Positions 1-9,521 of a stretch of 64,000 nucleotides of DNA are shown piece after piece. Every line of letters begins with the position of its first letter. Within the stretch, counting starts at the first letter, position 1. A program made the position numbers and the translations under genes. The DNA comes from Vibrio mediterranei (GTDB lineage Bacteria > Pseudomonadota > Gammaproteobacteria > Enterobacterales > Vibrionaceae): the NCBI RefSeq assembly GCF_900088415.1, contig NZ_FLLQ01000005.1, positions 248,001 to 312,000 of the forward strand, given 5' to 3'. Below the pieces are notes generated by a model. That model was not told the DNA's origin and made no database searches. It saw only the letters and a program-made list of their open reading frames with translations.

Positions 1-1
1 T

Positions 2-928
2 CAAAGGGAATACGTTGGTACGGTGAAAGCAGGTCAACAAGCTAATCTCGGCTTTGAGCTATCTGGCAAAGTGGATGCGTTATTTGTCGATGTGGGTGAT
101 GTCGTAGAAAAAGGCGCACCACTCATTAGACTCGATACGGATTTATTGGTCACCGAAGCTAACCAGCTGAGGGCACAAAATAATGAAGTGCGAGCCCAGC
201 TAAAACTGGTTGAAGCCAATCTAAAACGTCAACAGTCTCTTAAGTCGAAAGGCTTCAGTGCAGAGGCTGAAATCGATGCCCTCACAAGCCAAGAAGGTGT
301 ATTGCAAGCCAATCTTGTGAGGCTACAAGCCGCGTGGAACGCAAATAAGCTAAAACAAGAAAAGTCGACCATCCTTGCCCCATATTCAGGCGTTATAGCC
401 AAACGACATGTCTCTCTTGGAGATGTTGTCAACGTCGGCACACCAACCTTAATACTGCTCGCCAGTGCCGGTAAAGAAGCATTTATCGGTATTCCAGCTC
501 AACAGCTTGAACGTGTCACCCAACTGACTTCTCCTGATGTGCGAGTCTCTAACGCTCATTATGGCGTCACACTTCTTAACCCAGGTGCGATGGTAGACAC
601 CAAATCACGCAGCGTGTCACTGCGCTATCAGTTTCCTGAAGATGCTCATGTTTTGGAGGGAGAACTGGCCTATTTGGCCTTCGAACAATCGATTGACGAA
701 CCAGGTTACTGGATTCCACTCACCGCACTTATTGATGGCTTGCGAGGAGTGTGGAATGTTTATGTTATAGGCGCCGATAGTAAAGTAGAACGTCGCAGTG
801 TGAACGTCTTATACGCTGATAGCCAACGTGCCTTTATCAATGGTTCACTTGCCAATGGCGAGTCTATCATTGCCAGTGGCCTGCACCGTGTTGTTCCGGG
901 GCAACCCGTACAAATAAGCGCTCAATAG
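2..928 (+). CDS. RND efflux periplasmic adaptor subunit (5' end outside window)
   Basis: Membrane fusion protein linking an inner-membrane RND pump to an outer-membrane channel. The frame is open from base 2, and the codons before a GTG at 23 read as adaptor sequence (QREYVGTV), so the true start and the signal peptide lie upstream of the window. The visible part (about 308 residues) has the first lipoyl half (GFELSGKV, GDVVEKG), a helical hairpin rich in Gln, Leu and Lys, the second lipoyl half (APYSGVIAKRHVSLGDVV) and a beta-barrel. It ends 8 bases before the permease gene, which has its own AGGTGG ribosome site, so the two are an operon. The family is clear; the exported substrate is not known. 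Confidence 0.93.
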   Translation, partial: QREYVGTVKAGQQANLGFELSGKVDALFVDVGDVVEKGAPLIRLDTDLLVTEANQLRAQNNEVRAQLKLVEANLKRQQSLKSKGFSAEAEIDALTSQEGVLQANLVRLQAAWNANKLKQEKSTILAPYSGVIAKRHVSLGDVVNVGTPTLILLASAGKEAFIGIPAQQLERVTQLTSPDVRVSNAHYGVTLLNPGAMVDTKSRSVSLRYQFPEDAHVLEGELAYLAFEQSIDEPGYWIPLTALIDGLRGVWNVYVIGADSKVERRSVNVLYADSQRAFINGSLANGESIIASGLHRVVPGQPVQISAQ

Positions 929-936
929 GTGGTGAT

Positions 937-3900
937 ATGAAAGCAGTTCAAATCATTACCAATACTCGGTTACTCATTTTAATGACCGCTCTGTTGATCG
1001 TAAGTGGTCTCGCCGCATTTTCGTCATTACCAAGAGCAGAAGATCCCATTATCACGAACCGTTTTGCCAATGTAACGACAAGCTTTCCGGGCGCGAGTGC
1101 CGAGCGAGTCGAAACCTTGGTTACTGAGGTAGTGGAAAACAAACTTAGGGAGCTTAGTGAAGTCAAATTACTAAGTTCAACATCTAGGCCGGGCATCTCT
1201 ATTGTCACAATAGAGCTGAAGGATGAGATTACAGAGCCAGAGCCAGTCTGGTCCAAAGCAAGAGATAAACTGTCCGACATCACCCCTGTTTTGCCAACCG
1301 GTTCAGGCGCCCCTGATTTAGACAGTGACCACACCTACGCCTTTACCATCATTTCCGCGCTAACTTGGGACGGCCCTGGTGAAACCGATATTCTAACATT
1401 AGGACGTTATGCTAAAGAATTAGCTAAAAGACTCAGAACATTATCAGGCACCGAGTTTGTTGATGAATACGGCATGCCAAAAGAAGAGATTCAAGTTAAC
1501 CTTCGGACTGCTGACACCGCGGCCTTTGGCCGCTCAAGTATCAACATCGGTGATAGTCTAACAGGCGCAGATGCGAAAAACTCTGCCGGTCAGCTGGTCA
1601 GCCATTTCGCGCGCTTTGGGCTGGAAATTGAGTCAGAATTGGATTCGATCGAGCGAATTAAACAAGTGCCTTTGATCGTCGACGATAACGGTCATATTAT
1701 TCGACTCGAAGATGTTGCCAGCGTCACTCGCAGCGCTAAGACGCCTGAAAGTGAAATGGCACTCATTGATGGTGAACCCGGTGTTATTGTTGCAGCTCGA
1801 ATGGTGCCTGAGTTACGTGTTGATCAATGGACCGCTAGAGCAATGAAGGTCATTGAACGTTTTCAGCAGGATTTACCCAGCAATATCAAGGTTAACATTC
1901 TCTTTGATCAACAAGGATACACGACGACACGTTTGGTCGATCTAGGGCAAAGCTTGCTTATCGGTTTTAGTCTGATTCTGATTGTACTCTTTGTGACTTT
2001 GGGCGTGAGAGCGGCTGTGCTAGTTGCTATTGCGCTGCCCCTGACTTCGATGTTTACCCTGTCATTAATGAAAATGACAGGGATCCCCATAAACCAAATG
2101 TCGGTGACAGGACTTATCGTCGCATTGGGAATCATGGTGGACAATGCTGTGGTCATGGTGGACACCATCCAAAGCTATCGATTAAAAGGTCAGGCTCGGT
2201 TAGAGGCGACCATCAATGCACTGTCACATCTATGGGTGCCATTGTTAGGTTCAACACTCACCACAATTCTCGCCTTTGCTCCAATTATTCTGATGCCCGG
2301 CGCTACTGGAGAGTTTGTAGGCGCGATTGCGATCACCGTGTCCTTTTCTTTAGTGGGTTCTTATATCCTTTCGCACACCGTCATTGCCGGGTTCGCGACT
2401 ATGCTATTGCCTAGCCACTCGTCGGGAGACCATTGGTACAATACAGGGCTTCGCATTCCCGCTTTGACCCATGCTTTTGCTCGTTCAGTAAAACTGGCGA
2501 TCAAACACCCTGCTATTTCTTTGCTGCTTGTTTTAGCCGTTCCCATTACTGGCTATTGGAGTATTTCTCAACTGACTGAACAGTTTTTTCCACCTTCGGA
2601 TCGAGACATGTTTGAGGTACAAGTATTTTTACCTCCACAAGCCAGTATTTATGCGACTGAGGCGTCTACGGAGCTTGTGGACGACATCATTCGTTCCTAT
2701 GAAGGTGTAGAGCGAGTCGATTGGTTAGTTGGCGCTAACTTCCCATCGTTCTACTACAATTTACAAGCCACACAAAACAACGCGCCGTACTTCTCACAAG
2801 CCATGGTTAAAATGGATTCATTCCAAACCGCTAATAAAGTCATTCCAGAGCTTCAGGAGAGGTTAAACAGAGAAATCCCTTCCGCTCAAATTTTGGTGAG
2901 AAAACTAGAACAAGGTCCTCCGTTTAAAGCACCAATAGAGTTACGAGTCTATGGTGAGAATCTCGATACGCTCAAATCTATAGGAGAGGATATCCGTCTC
3001 ATTCTTGCCAATACGCCTCATGTCACACACACCAGAGAAACCCTGCAACCCGGTACACCAAAAGTTTGGTTAAAAGTGGATGAAGATACTGCCAAGCTCA
3101 ATGGCATTACGCTCAACCAGTTTGCCAACATGTTGCAAGCGACGTTAGTCGGCCGAGAAACCGGTTCGGTCACAGAAGGCAGCGAGTCTATTCCTATTCG
3201 TGTACGTGTTGCTAATGAAGAGCGCGAAAACCTATCGCACCTTGGCAACTTACGTCTGCCTATTTCTTCCGATACGTATACCACAGGTGTCAGCGTATCG
3301 ACACTGGCCGACCTTGAACTCACCACCAGCCGTGGCGCTATTACCAGACGCAATGGCGAGCGCGTTAATACCATTGAGGGCTATATCCAAGCGGGAGTGC
3401 TACCACAAACGGTACTTAATGAGTTCCAACAACGTTTGTCCCAATATACCTTACCAGCGGGTTATCATATCGATTTTGGTGGTGAGTCCGCAGAACGAGA
3501 CCGCTCTGTAAGTCTGCTCATTTCGAATATTTCGGTTGTGGTAGTCTTGATGATTTTGGTCGTCGTCATGTCGTTCAATTCGTTTAGGTTAAGTACGATC
3601 ATCTTTATGGTGGCGGGGTTAGCCGGAGGATTAGGGCTGCTCTCTGTGTGGATATTCAACTATCCATTTGGCTTTACCGTCATCATAGCGATGCTTGGCA
3701 TCATGGGGCTAGCTATCAACGCGGCTATCGTAATTTTGGCGGAATTGAGATTAGATGAGAAAGCTTCGTCAGGCGACATCGATGCTTCCGTCGATGCAGT
3801 TATGGCATGTACTCGCCATATTACCTCAACCACTATCACTACCGTTGGCGGATTTATACCATTGATTATCGCAGGAGGAGGCTTCTGGCCACCGTTCGCT

Positions 3901-4032
3901 GTGGCTATCGCAGGTGGTACCGTCCTCACGACATTGATCTCTTTTTACTTTGTCCCTGTTGTTTATCGAATGATGGTTAAACCTCGCAAGCAGAGAAGCC
4001 TTAAGCCAAAAGCAAAACAACAGGCGCTTTAA
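937..4032 (+). CDS. RND efflux transporter permease (AcrB/HAE1 family)
   Basis: Proton-driven inner-membrane pump of a tripartite efflux system. The 1031 residues match the family length. An N-terminal membrane helix is followed by a large periplasmic porter domain, a helix bundle around residues 330-520, a second periplasmic domain, and a last bundle from about 855 to 1010, giving the expected 12 helices. The TM4 relay region reads GIMVDNAVVMVD, with Asp-Asn where AcrB has Asp-Asp; this is common in non-AcrB branches of the family. The C-terminus is rich in Lys and Arg. It is co-transcribed with the adaptor just upstream; no outer-membrane factor or regulator is visible in the window. Confidence 0.95.
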   Translation: MKAVQIITNTRLLILMTALLIVSGLAAFSSLPRAEDPIITNRFANVTTSFPGASAERVETLVTEVVENKLRELSEVKLLSSTSRPGISIVTIELKDEITEPEPVWSKARDKLSDITPVLPTGSGAPDLDSDHTYAFTIISALTWDGPGETDILTLGRYAKELAKRLRTLSGTEFVDEYGMPKEEIQVNLRTADTAAFGRSSINIGDSLTGADAKNSAGQLVSHFARFGLEIESELDSIERIKQVPLIVDDNGHIIRLEDVASVTRSAKTPESEMALIDGEPGVIVAARMVPELRVDQWTARAMKVIERFQQDLPSNIKVNILFDQQGYTTTRLVDLGQSLLIGFSLILIVLFVTLGVRAAVLVAIALPLTSMFTLSLMKMTGIPINQMSVTGLIVALGIMVDNAVVMVDTIQSYRLKGQARLEATINALSHLWVPLLGSTLTTILAFAPIILMPGATGEFVGAIAITVSFSLVGSYILSHTVIAGFATMLLPSHSSGDHWYNTGLRIPALTHAFARSVKLAIKHPAISLLLVLAVPITGYWSISQLTEQFFPPSDRDMFEVQVFLPPQASIYATEASTELVDDIIRSYEGVERVDWLVGANFPSFYYNLQATQNNAPYFSQAMVKMDSFQTANKVIPELQERLNREIPSAQILVRKLEQGPPFKAPIELRVYGENLDTLKSIGEDIRLILANTPHVTHTRETLQPGTPKVWLKVDEDTAKLNGITLNQFANMLQATLVGRETGSVTEGSESIPIRVRVANEERENLSHLGNLRLPISSDTYTTGVSVSTLADLELTTSRGAITRRNGERVNTIEGYIQAGVLPQTVLNEFQQRLSQYTLPAGYHIDFGGESAERDRSVSLLISNISVVVVLMILVVVMSFNSFRLSTIIFMVAGLAGGLGLLSVWIFNYPFGFTVIIAMLGIMGLAINAAIVILAELRLDEKASSGDIDASVDAVMACTRHITSTTITTVGGFIPLIIAGGGFWPPFAVAIAGGTVLTTLISFYFVPVVYRMMVKPRKQRSLKPKAKQQAL

Positions 4033-4049
4033 GCAGTACTGAAAGAAAC

Positions 4050-4090
4050 AAAAAACACTCACCTCAAAGACTGGGGTGAGTGTTGTTTTC
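4050..4090. terminator. Bidirectional intrinsic terminator
   Basis: Ten-base perfect inverted repeat AACACTCACC (4054-4063) and GGTGAGTGTT (4075-4084), with A-rich sequence before and T-rich sequence after. It lies between the convergent RND permease and norW genes and can serve both. Confidence 0.85.
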
Positions 4091-4111
4091 TCTTAACAGC
4101 GGTCGTGAGTA

Positions 4112-5254
4112 TTAGACCAACTCCCTTAATAATTTGAACGACTCAGGTGTTCGGCCTCGTGTCGCGATAAAACCTATCATGTCATCGTTGTCATTAAATG
4201 CGGTAGCTAAAATACCATTAGTACTAGCGTCGTAGTTCCATCGAGTAACCTGTTTATCATGGACAACGCCAGCAAACTGAATTGGGTAGTTTGGCGTTTT
4301 TACCTTAGTCAACATAGTTGGTAATGTCAGCTTTGTGGCGTCTCCCGTCAACGTTTTAGCAAGGGCACTCGCACTCATCACGATAGGTTGTAAAAACGCC
4401 CTTACTTCTCCTTGAATTTCAGCACAGTCACCTAGGGCGAAAATATTGGCAGTGGAGGTACAAAGGTAATCATCAACGGTAATACCCTTGTTCACTTCCA
4501 GTCCCATGTTTTTCGCTAATACCGTGTTGGCCCGAAGGCCAGCACACACGAGTATTTCATCGACCATCAACTCTTGACCTTGATTCAAAGTAACAAGTTT
4601 TGCTTCTGGACCTTCATCAATATGAGTCACAAACGCATCGGTGATAACCTTAATGCTTTCTTGTTGCAATGCCTGCTTGAGTTTCAATTCGATGTAGTCA
4701 GGTAATTGGTTCTGCATTAGTCTCGTAGCAGGTTCAACTAAGAAAACCTGCTTTCCAACACTCGCAAGATCCAGTGCCACTTCCACGCCAATTAACCCAC
4801 CACCCAGTACTAATACACGAGATGCGTTTCGCCAACGTGTTTGATTTTTCTCATAGTCAATTAACGAATTATGAGTAAGGAAATCTTGGGATGCAGAGCC
4901 TTCAATGACTGGAATAAAGGGACTCGCTCCCGTCGCTAAGACCAGTTTTGCAAAGCCCAGCGTTTCACCCTCCACTTCAAGAGTCTGCAGCTGAGGGTCT
5001 ACATGCTCGACCCAAGTGTTGGTATATAGCGCAATACCATACTTTTGTGCGAACGGTTCTGCCCGCTTAGTGATGACCTGTTCAGCGGTTTGCATTTTGG
5101 TGAATACATGACTTAAATCTGGCTTGTTGTAGTCATGTCCATCATCACCCGTCACTACAGCCACTGAGACTGAGTTGTTGATACGCCGCAATGACTTAAC
5201 CAATTGATAGGCAGCGAAGCCGCTCCCTATAATGACAATGTCAAAATGCTTCAT
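4112..5254 (-). CDS. norW: Nitric oxide reductase FlRd-NAD(+) reductase
   Basis: FAD-containing NADH reductase that passes electrons to the rubredoxin domain of flavorubredoxin NorV, allowing anaerobic reduction of NO to N2O in the cytoplasm. It has 380 residues, close to E. coli NorW. The N-terminus has the FAD-binding fold ([14 protein letters not shown]), the middle has the NADH-binding glycine motif ([17 protein letters not shown]), and a later motif ([11 protein letters not shown]) is the second FAD-contact segment. Its ATG overlaps the norV stop by 4 bases (ATGA), so the two are translationally coupled. Transcription should come from the sigma54 promoter upstream of norV. Confidence 0.95.
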   Translation of the reverse strand: MKHFDIVIIGSGFAAYQLVKSLRRINNSVSVAVVTGDDGHDYNKPDLSHVFTKMQTAEQVITKRAEPFAQKYGIALYTNTWVEHVDPQLQTLEVEGETLGFAKLVLATGASPFIPVIEGSASQDFLTHNSLIDYEKNQTRWRNASRVLVLGGGLIGVEVALDLASVGKQVFLVEPATRLMQNQLPDYIELKLKQALQQESIKVITDAFVTHIDEGPEAKLVTLNQGQELMVDEILVCAGLRANTVLAKNMGLEVNKGITVDDYLCTSTANIFALGDCAEIQGEVRAFLQPIVMSASALAKTLTGDATKLTLPTMLTKVKTPNYPIQFAGVVHDKQVTRWNYDASTNGILATAFNDNDDMIGFIATRGRTPESFKLLRELV

Positions 5255-6708
5255 GCAACCCCCTCTTTAGTGTGAGGCGCAAATACGTCTTTCCCTAGGT
5301 TACATTCTGGACACAAGAAATAGTCAGGCACATCGTCCCAAGCCGTCCCTGGTTCAACACCTTGATTCGGTTCTCCTTGAATAGGGTCATATACCCAGTT
5401 ACACACCGTACAGATCATGCACTGGCAGTCGGAATCATGGGGTAACTCGGACGTAGGTTTACCTTCATCGCTCGACACCGTGTTAAATTCAATAGGAGTT
5501 ACATTGAGATCGCTCGATGCCCACTGCTTGGCAATTTTTTGTCCATAGGCTTTGCACTCTCTCATTGCTTTGCCATCGGGACGCCATTTAGTTTTAATAC
5601 TCTCGGTTGTTTCAAAGCCTGCGTCTGTCAAGCGTGTATGAATACGGTCAACAGCACCACCGTTCCAACCATAACTACCAAACGCAGCTGCTTTCTTTTC
5701 TTTGAACCTTAGACCGGTTATCTCTTCTAGCATGCCCGCAATTTTCGGCATCATCACATTATTCATGGTCGACGATCCTACGAGTACACCTTTCGAACGG
5801 AACACATTCGCCAGTATTTCATTCTTGTCTTGGCGCGAGACATTAAAGACCTTCACTGCGACGCCTGGATCCACATCGTGAATGCCTTGTGCGATGGCAT
5901 CAGCCATCATTCGAGTGTTATTCGACATGGTATCGTAGAAGATAGTGATGCGATCTTCTTGGTAGTTATCCGCCCATTGCAAATACTTCTCGATAATTTG
6001 AACAGGGTTATCACGCCAGACGATACCGTGAGAGGTTGCAATCATCTCCACAGGAAGATTAAAACTCAGCACTTCTTTGATTTTCGCCGTCACTAATGCG
6101 CTGAATGGCGTTAAGATATTTGAGTAGTAACGAAGGCACTGCTCAAACAGTTCCGCTTGGTCCACTTCATCATTGAATAGGCGTTCATCACAATAATGCT
6201 GACCAAACGCATCATTACTAAACAGCACCGCATCTCCGGTTAAATACGTCATCATACTGTCCGGCCAATGCAACATTGGCGCTTCGACAAAGACAAGTTG
6301 TTTGCCATTGCCAATATCAATAGTGTCTCCTGTCTTGACCGTTTTAAAATTCCACTCAGGGTGATGATGATGACCTACAATAGAGTCTATGGCGGCTTCT
6401 GTGCAGTAAATTGGCGTATTAGGGATTTTTTCCATCAACGCTGCAAGGGCACCGGAGTGATCTTCCTCCGCATGATTGATGACGATGAAGTCGATAGAAT
6501 GCAAGTCGATCTCCATCTCTAAGTTTTGTAAAAACTGATAACTGAATCTATGGTCAACAGTGTCAATCAATACTGTCTTTTCTTCACGAATAAGGTAACT
6601 GTTGTAGCTCGTCCCTTTTGTCATTTTGTATTCTGTACCATGGAAGTCTTGAACTTCCCAATCGCGTTGTCCTACCCAATGAATATTGTTTTTTACGTGA
6701 ATTGTCAT
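5251..6708 (-). CDS. norV: Anaerobic nitric oxide reductase flavorubredoxin
   Basis: Flavodiiron NO reductase, 485 residues, with three domains. An N-terminal metallo-beta-lactamase-like domain carries di-iron ligands ([28 protein letters not shown]). A flavodoxin domain begins near residue 255 ([16 protein letters not shown]). The C-terminal rubredoxin domain has paired Cys motifs CTVC and CPEC. The enzyme removes NO under micro-oxic or anoxic conditions, using electrons delivered by NorW. A -24/-12 promoter lies about 50 bases upstream and NorR-type sites lie further upstream, so induction by NO through NorR is likely. The rubredoxin domain is preceded by two further Cys residues (CQC). Confidence 0.97.
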   Translation of the reverse strand: MTIHVKNNIHWVGQRDWEVQDFHGTEYKMTKGTSYNSYLIREEKTVLIDTVDHRFSYQFLQNLEMEIDLHSIDFIVINHAEEDHSGALAALMEKIPNTPIYCTEAAIDSIVGHHHHPEWNFKTVKTGDTIDIGNGKQLVFVEAPMLHWPDSMMTYLTGDAVLFSNDAFGQHYCDERLFNDEVDQAELFEQCLRYYSNILTPFSALVTAKIKEVLSFNLPVEMIATSHGIVWRDNPVQIIEKYLQWADNYQEDRITIFYDTMSNNTRMMADAIAQGIHDVDPGVAVKVFNVSRQDKNEILANVFRSKGVLVGSSTMNNVMMPKIAGMLEEITGLRFKEKKAAAFGSYGWNGGAVDRIHTRLTDAGFETTESIKTKWRPDGKAMRECKAYGQKIAKQWASSDLNVTPIEFNTVSSDEGKPTSELPHDSDCQCMICTVCNWVYDPIQGEPNQGVEPGTAWDDVPDYFLCPECNLGKDVFAPHTKEGVA

Positions 6709-6756
6709 GTTACTACCTTATACATAATCAACGTGGCATTTAATCTATCTCTTCTA

Positions 6757-6774
6757 TTGCATTGAGCGTGCCAA
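6757..6774 (-). promoter_or_regulatory. Sigma54 (-24/-12) promoter of norVW
   Basis: On the minus strand this reads TTGGCACGCTCAATGCAA. The GG and GC dinucleotides are exactly 10 bases apart, as required for RpoN promoters (TGGCAC-N5-TTGC; one mismatch at the first T of the -12 element). It lies about 50 bases upstream of the norV ATG. A sigma54 promoter is what known NorR-controlled norVW operons use. Confidence 0.88.
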
Positions 6775-6836
6775 CCTCTCATATAAACATATCTCATTGT
6801 ATTTAAAGAATATTAATTCTACCCGGCATGTAAATA

Positions 6837-6895
6837 TTATCTTTATGACAATACATCATAGTAATCATTAAGACTAAACATTGTTTATATGACAA
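6837..6895. promoter_or_regulatory. Pair of candidate NorR enhancer sites upstream of norV
   Basis: Site at 6881-6895 reads TTGTTTATATGACAA, containing the GT-N7-AC core I recall for NorR. A weaker copy at 6837-6851 reads TTATCTTTATGACAA. Their centres are 44 bases apart, and they lie about 65-140 bases upstream of the -24 element, a normal enhancer position. Binding is inferred. Confidence 0.65.
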
Positions 6896-6913
6896 AATAC
6901 AAGATAGAAAAAA

Positions 6914-6932
6914 GGCTCCTGTATGAGGAGCC
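6914..6932 (-). terminator. Terminator of the cupin operon
   Basis: Stem GGCTCCT (6914-6920) / AGGAGCC (6926-6932) with a run of A before it on the plus strand, giving a T-run after the hairpin on the minus strand. It ends the small gene plus cupin operon just before the norV regulatory region. A second short repeat GGCC-N4-GGCC follows at 6938-6949. Confidence 0.75.
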
Positions 6933-6991
6933 AAGATGGCCTGGAGGCCTAATTCATTGATTTTTCGATCATCGTGTTTAGTGCATGATGA

Positions 6992-7330
6992 TTACGACTT
7001 AGCGTGGAACATTGTTTGGCCTTGCTTATCACTCTCAGACCAGAAATTAATATTAAACTGAGCATCGTCACTTATTTCGATGCGATGCCAGTATTGTGGG
7101 GGGCTGGTAGCAAATTGTCCTGCATGAATGACAACTTTTGTTTCTGGCTCTACCGCATTTTCATCCGCAAACCCATAGTAGGTGACTGTACCTTCCATAA
7201 CACATAACTGTCCAAACACACCCTTTGCAGTATTGTGATGGGTGAGTAACGCCTGTGGCACAGTGTCTGAGGTGAAAAATGGAGTAGAACGTTGAATGGT
7301 CCAATGTGAAGGAATTCTTAAATGGCTCAT
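6992..7330 (-). CDS. DUF1971 cupin protein, YeaR-like
   Basis: Small cupin of 112 residues related to E. coli YeaR and to the N-terminal domain of some TehB proteins (DUF1971). I chose the ATG at 7330 because a GGAG ribosome site sits just upstream; a longer in-frame extension to 7399 has none. Features of the fold include LLTHHNTAKGVFGQL, a glycine turn, and HAGQFATSPPQYWHRIE, whose His residues are likely metal ligands. In E. coli yeaR is induced by nitrate and NO. Here the gene sits between norV and norR, behind a sigma54 promoter, so a role in NO or nitrite stress is a fair inference; the biochemical activity is unknown. Confidence 0.85.
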   Translation of the reverse strand: MSHLRIPSHWTIQRSTPFFTSDTVPQALLTHHNTAKGVFGQLCVMEGTVTYYGFADENAVEPETKVVIHAGQFATSPPQYWHRIEISDDAQFNINFWSESDKQGQTMFHAKS

Positions 7331-7359
7331 GGAAGTCTCCAATACTTTTATCAGTAAAA

Positions 7360-7506
7360 TTAGAATGTTAGAAAACGTGATAGCAGTGTAGCTAGCCACG
7401 ACGATGTTCGGTTTGAAACAGCTCTTGGTGTGACTTCAAGGCTAGCAATTTGATACCACTCTGCATTCGCCTCTTGCAAAGGACTGTCTAAGTGTAATTG
7501 TGTCAT
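7360..7506 (-). CDS. Small protein, 48 residues, first gene of the sigma54-driven cupin operon
   Basis: Starts with ATG at 7506 behind a GAGG ribosome site 5 bases away and stops at 7360-7362, 29 bases before the cupin gene. The product begins MTQLHLDSPLQEANAEWYQI and ends in a hydrophobic, basic tail (WLATLLSRFLTF) that could be an amphipathic helix. I do not recognise the family. Support for it being real: good ribosome site, placement about 50 bases after a -24/-12 promoter on the same strand, and tight spacing to the next gene. A leader peptide or small stress protein is possible. Confidence 0.6.
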   Translation of the reverse strand: MTQLHLDSPLQEANAEWYQIASLEVTPRAVSNRTSSWLATLLSRFLTF

Positions 7507-7557
7507 AACGACCTCATCTCTACGCCTAAATAATAATGATTATCTTTACCAAGATTA

Positions 7558-7573
7558 AGCATATCGCGTGCCA
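7558..7573 (-). promoter_or_regulatory. Second sigma54 (-24/-12) promoter, driving the small gene and cupin
   Basis: The minus strand reads TGGCACGCGATATGCT: TGGCAC, five bases, then ATGC, with GG and GC 10 bases apart. It is nearly the same as the norV promoter and ends about 52 bases before the small gene start. The nearby NorR-type sites make it a likely second NorR target. Confidence 0.8.
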
Positions 7574-7669
7574 TGGAGACAGAAACAAGCACTATTTGTG
7601 CTAACTACCTGAATACATTTATGAATAAGGCTCATCAGATAACTAAACACTCATCTTTCATATCATACT

Positions 7670-7729
7670 TTGTTTATTTGATAATTCTTAAACTTAGTCA
7701 TTATGATAAATAATTTGTTATAGTGACAA
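7670..7729. promoter_or_regulatory. Pair of candidate NorR sites between norR and the cupin operon
   Basis: Site at 7715-7729 reads TTGTTATAGTGACAA (GT-N7-AC core intact). A variant at 7670-7684 reads TTGTTTATTTGATAA. Centres are 45 bases apart, matching the 44-base spacing of the pair before norV. The first ends 27 bases before the norR ATG, so NorR may also limit its own expression. Confidence 0.6.
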
Positions 7730-7756
7730 AATTAGCACTGGTAATGGAGCTTCGTT

Positions 7757-9310
7757 ATGAGCCAATTTCGTTCGGCATGGTTGCAGATTGCCCTAGACAT
7801 CACATCCGGTATTTCAGAACAAGATCGCTTTGATCGTTTACTTTCCACTATTCGCCAAGTTCTTCAATGTGACGCAGCGGCACTACTCAAGTTTGATGGT
7901 AAGTCTTTTGTTCCCTTGGCTACTGATGGACTGAGCGCGGATGTATTAGGCCGCCGTTTTGAAATAGACAATCATCCTCGATTTGAAGCAATTGCGAGAG
8001 CAGGAGACATTGTTCGTTTCCCTGCAAACAGTGATCTCGCCGATCCCTATGATGGACTTATCCCAAACCATGAAGGCAATCTCGAAGTTCATTCTTGTGT
8101 CGGTCTCCCACTTTTACTACAAGATAATCTCATCGGGGCGATCACCATTGATGCTTTCAATCCAACTCAATTTGATACGACCGCAGACAAAGATCTAAGG
8201 ATACTAAGTGCCTTAGCTGCCAACAGTCTTCATACCGCTTTGTTAGTAGAAAAGCTCGAGCGTTCTGGAGGAATTTCAGAGTCCTCCAGCTCTACTAAAC
8301 TGGCCCGTCAGGATGCAGCAGATATTATTGGTCAGTCACGACCTATGGGTGCATTAAAACAAGAGATTTCAGCGGTTGCGGATACCGATCTGTCGGTATT
8401 GATTATTGGAGAAACAGGAACAGGTAAGGAGTTGGTAGCACAGTCTATTTATTCACAATCCTCTCGCAAGGACGAAGCTTTGGTTTATCTCAACTGTGCT
8501 GCACTGCCAGAGTCCGTCGCAGAAAGTGAGCTATTTGGGCACATCAAAGGCTCATTTACCGGCGCTATCAGCAATCGCAAGGGCAAGTTTGAATTGGCTA
8601 ACAAGGGAACGTTGTTTTTGGATGAAATTGGTGAGTTGTCTCTCGGATTGCAAGCGAAGCTATTACGAGCGTTGCAATACGGGGATATTCAAAGAGTCGG
8701 CGACGATCGAAATATCAAAGTAGATGTCAGAATCATTGCCGCTACTAACCGTGTCATGCACGAAGAAGTGAAAGCAGGCCGATTTCGAGCAGACCTTTAC
8801 CATCGACTCAGCGTTTTCCCTATCTTTGTCCCTCCACTGAAAGAGCGCGAGGGGGATATTGTTTTATTATCTGGTTTTTTCGCCGAGCGATGCCAACACA
8901 AGCTAAAGGTATCTAGCATCAGTCTAAGCGATGGGGCAATTTCCAAATTACAGGCGTACGACTGGCCAGGGAATGTGCGGGAACTTGAACATGCTATTAA
9001 CCGAGGCGCTGTCATTGCTAAAGCACAAAGTACCTCGTCGCATGTTTCTATATTAGCGCAACACATCACACTAGATGTTCAATCAGAACAACACCAGCGT
9101 GAGAAGGAGCCGCACTTCTCTTCTTCTGGCCATACAATACGTACTTTGAGCACATCCGCCTCGCTCAAAGATGCTGTCGATGAGTTCCAAACTCAATATG
9201 TCCAAAAGGCCTTTTTGGATAATAATCAGAATCTAAGTGCCACGGCAAAACAATTAAGCGTTAACCCGGGAAATCTGCATCGTTTAATGAAGCGTCTTAA
9301 TCTGAAATAG
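7757..9310 (+). CDS. norR: NO-responsive sigma54-dependent activator
   Basis: Enhancer-binding regulator of 517 residues. The GAF domain (about 1-170) senses NO through a mononuclear iron site; residues corresponding to the ligands known in E. coli NorR are visible (R75, D99, His112 and Cys114 in VHSCVG, D132). The AAA+ domain (about 188-425) has Walker A GETGTGKE (218-225), Walker B LFLDEIGE, and the sigma54-contact loop GSFTGA (265-270), a Ser variant of GAFTGA. The C-terminus has a Fis-type helix-turn-helix (NLSATAKQLSVNPGNLHRLM). It is transcribed away from the cupin operon and controls norVW and, by inference, the cupin operon. Confidence 0.95.
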   Translation: MSQFRSAWLQIALDITSGISEQDRFDRLLSTIRQVLQCDAAALLKFDGKSFVPLATDGLSADVLGRRFEIDNHPRFEAIARAGDIVRFPANSDLADPYDGLIPNHEGNLEVHSCVGLPLLLQDNLIGAITIDAFNPTQFDTTADKDLRILSALAANSLHTALLVEKLERSGGISESSSSTKLARQDAADIIGQSRPMGALKQEISAVADTDLSVLIIGETGTGKELVAQSIYSQSSRKDEALVYLNCAALPESVAESELFGHIKGSFTGAISNRKGKFELANKGTLFLDEIGELSLGLQAKLLRALQYGDIQRVGDDRNIKVDVRIIAATNRVMHEEVKAGRFRADLYHRLSVFPIFVPPLKEREGDIVLLSGFFAERCQHKLKVSSISLSDGAISKLQAYDWPGNVRELEHAINRGAVIAKAQSTSSHVSILAQHITLDVQSEQHQREKEPHFSSSGHTIRTLSTSASLKDAVDEFQTQYVQKAFLDNNQNLSATAKQLSVNPGNLHRLMKRLNLK

Positions 9311-9331
9311 ACTCAATTTATAGGCATCATC

Positions 9332-9360
9332 AAGGGCATCATCGTATGCCCTTTTCTTTT
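9332..9360 (+). terminator. norR terminator
   Basis: Perfect 8-base stem AAGGGCAT (9332-9339) / ATGCCCTT (9346-9353) followed by a T-rich run, 22 bases after the norR stop. Confidence 0.85.
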
Positions 9361-9521
9361 GCCTACAAGATATTCGATAACAATTTCTCACCCGAACGAT
9401 TAGAAAATGTCGTGTGTAAAAGCCACACAATAGGAGTAGAGATCAACATGTAACAAATTTTGTCTGTTAACATTTATCTGGATATTTAAACCACTTCCTA
9501 ATAAATACTAAGGATAAAATT

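Noticed and set aside
4112..6708. Ordinary rubredoxin-oxygen reductase unrelated to NO
   Set aside because: The fused rubredoxin domain, the coupled NorW gene and adjacent norR with sigma54 promoter together point to the NO reductase system.
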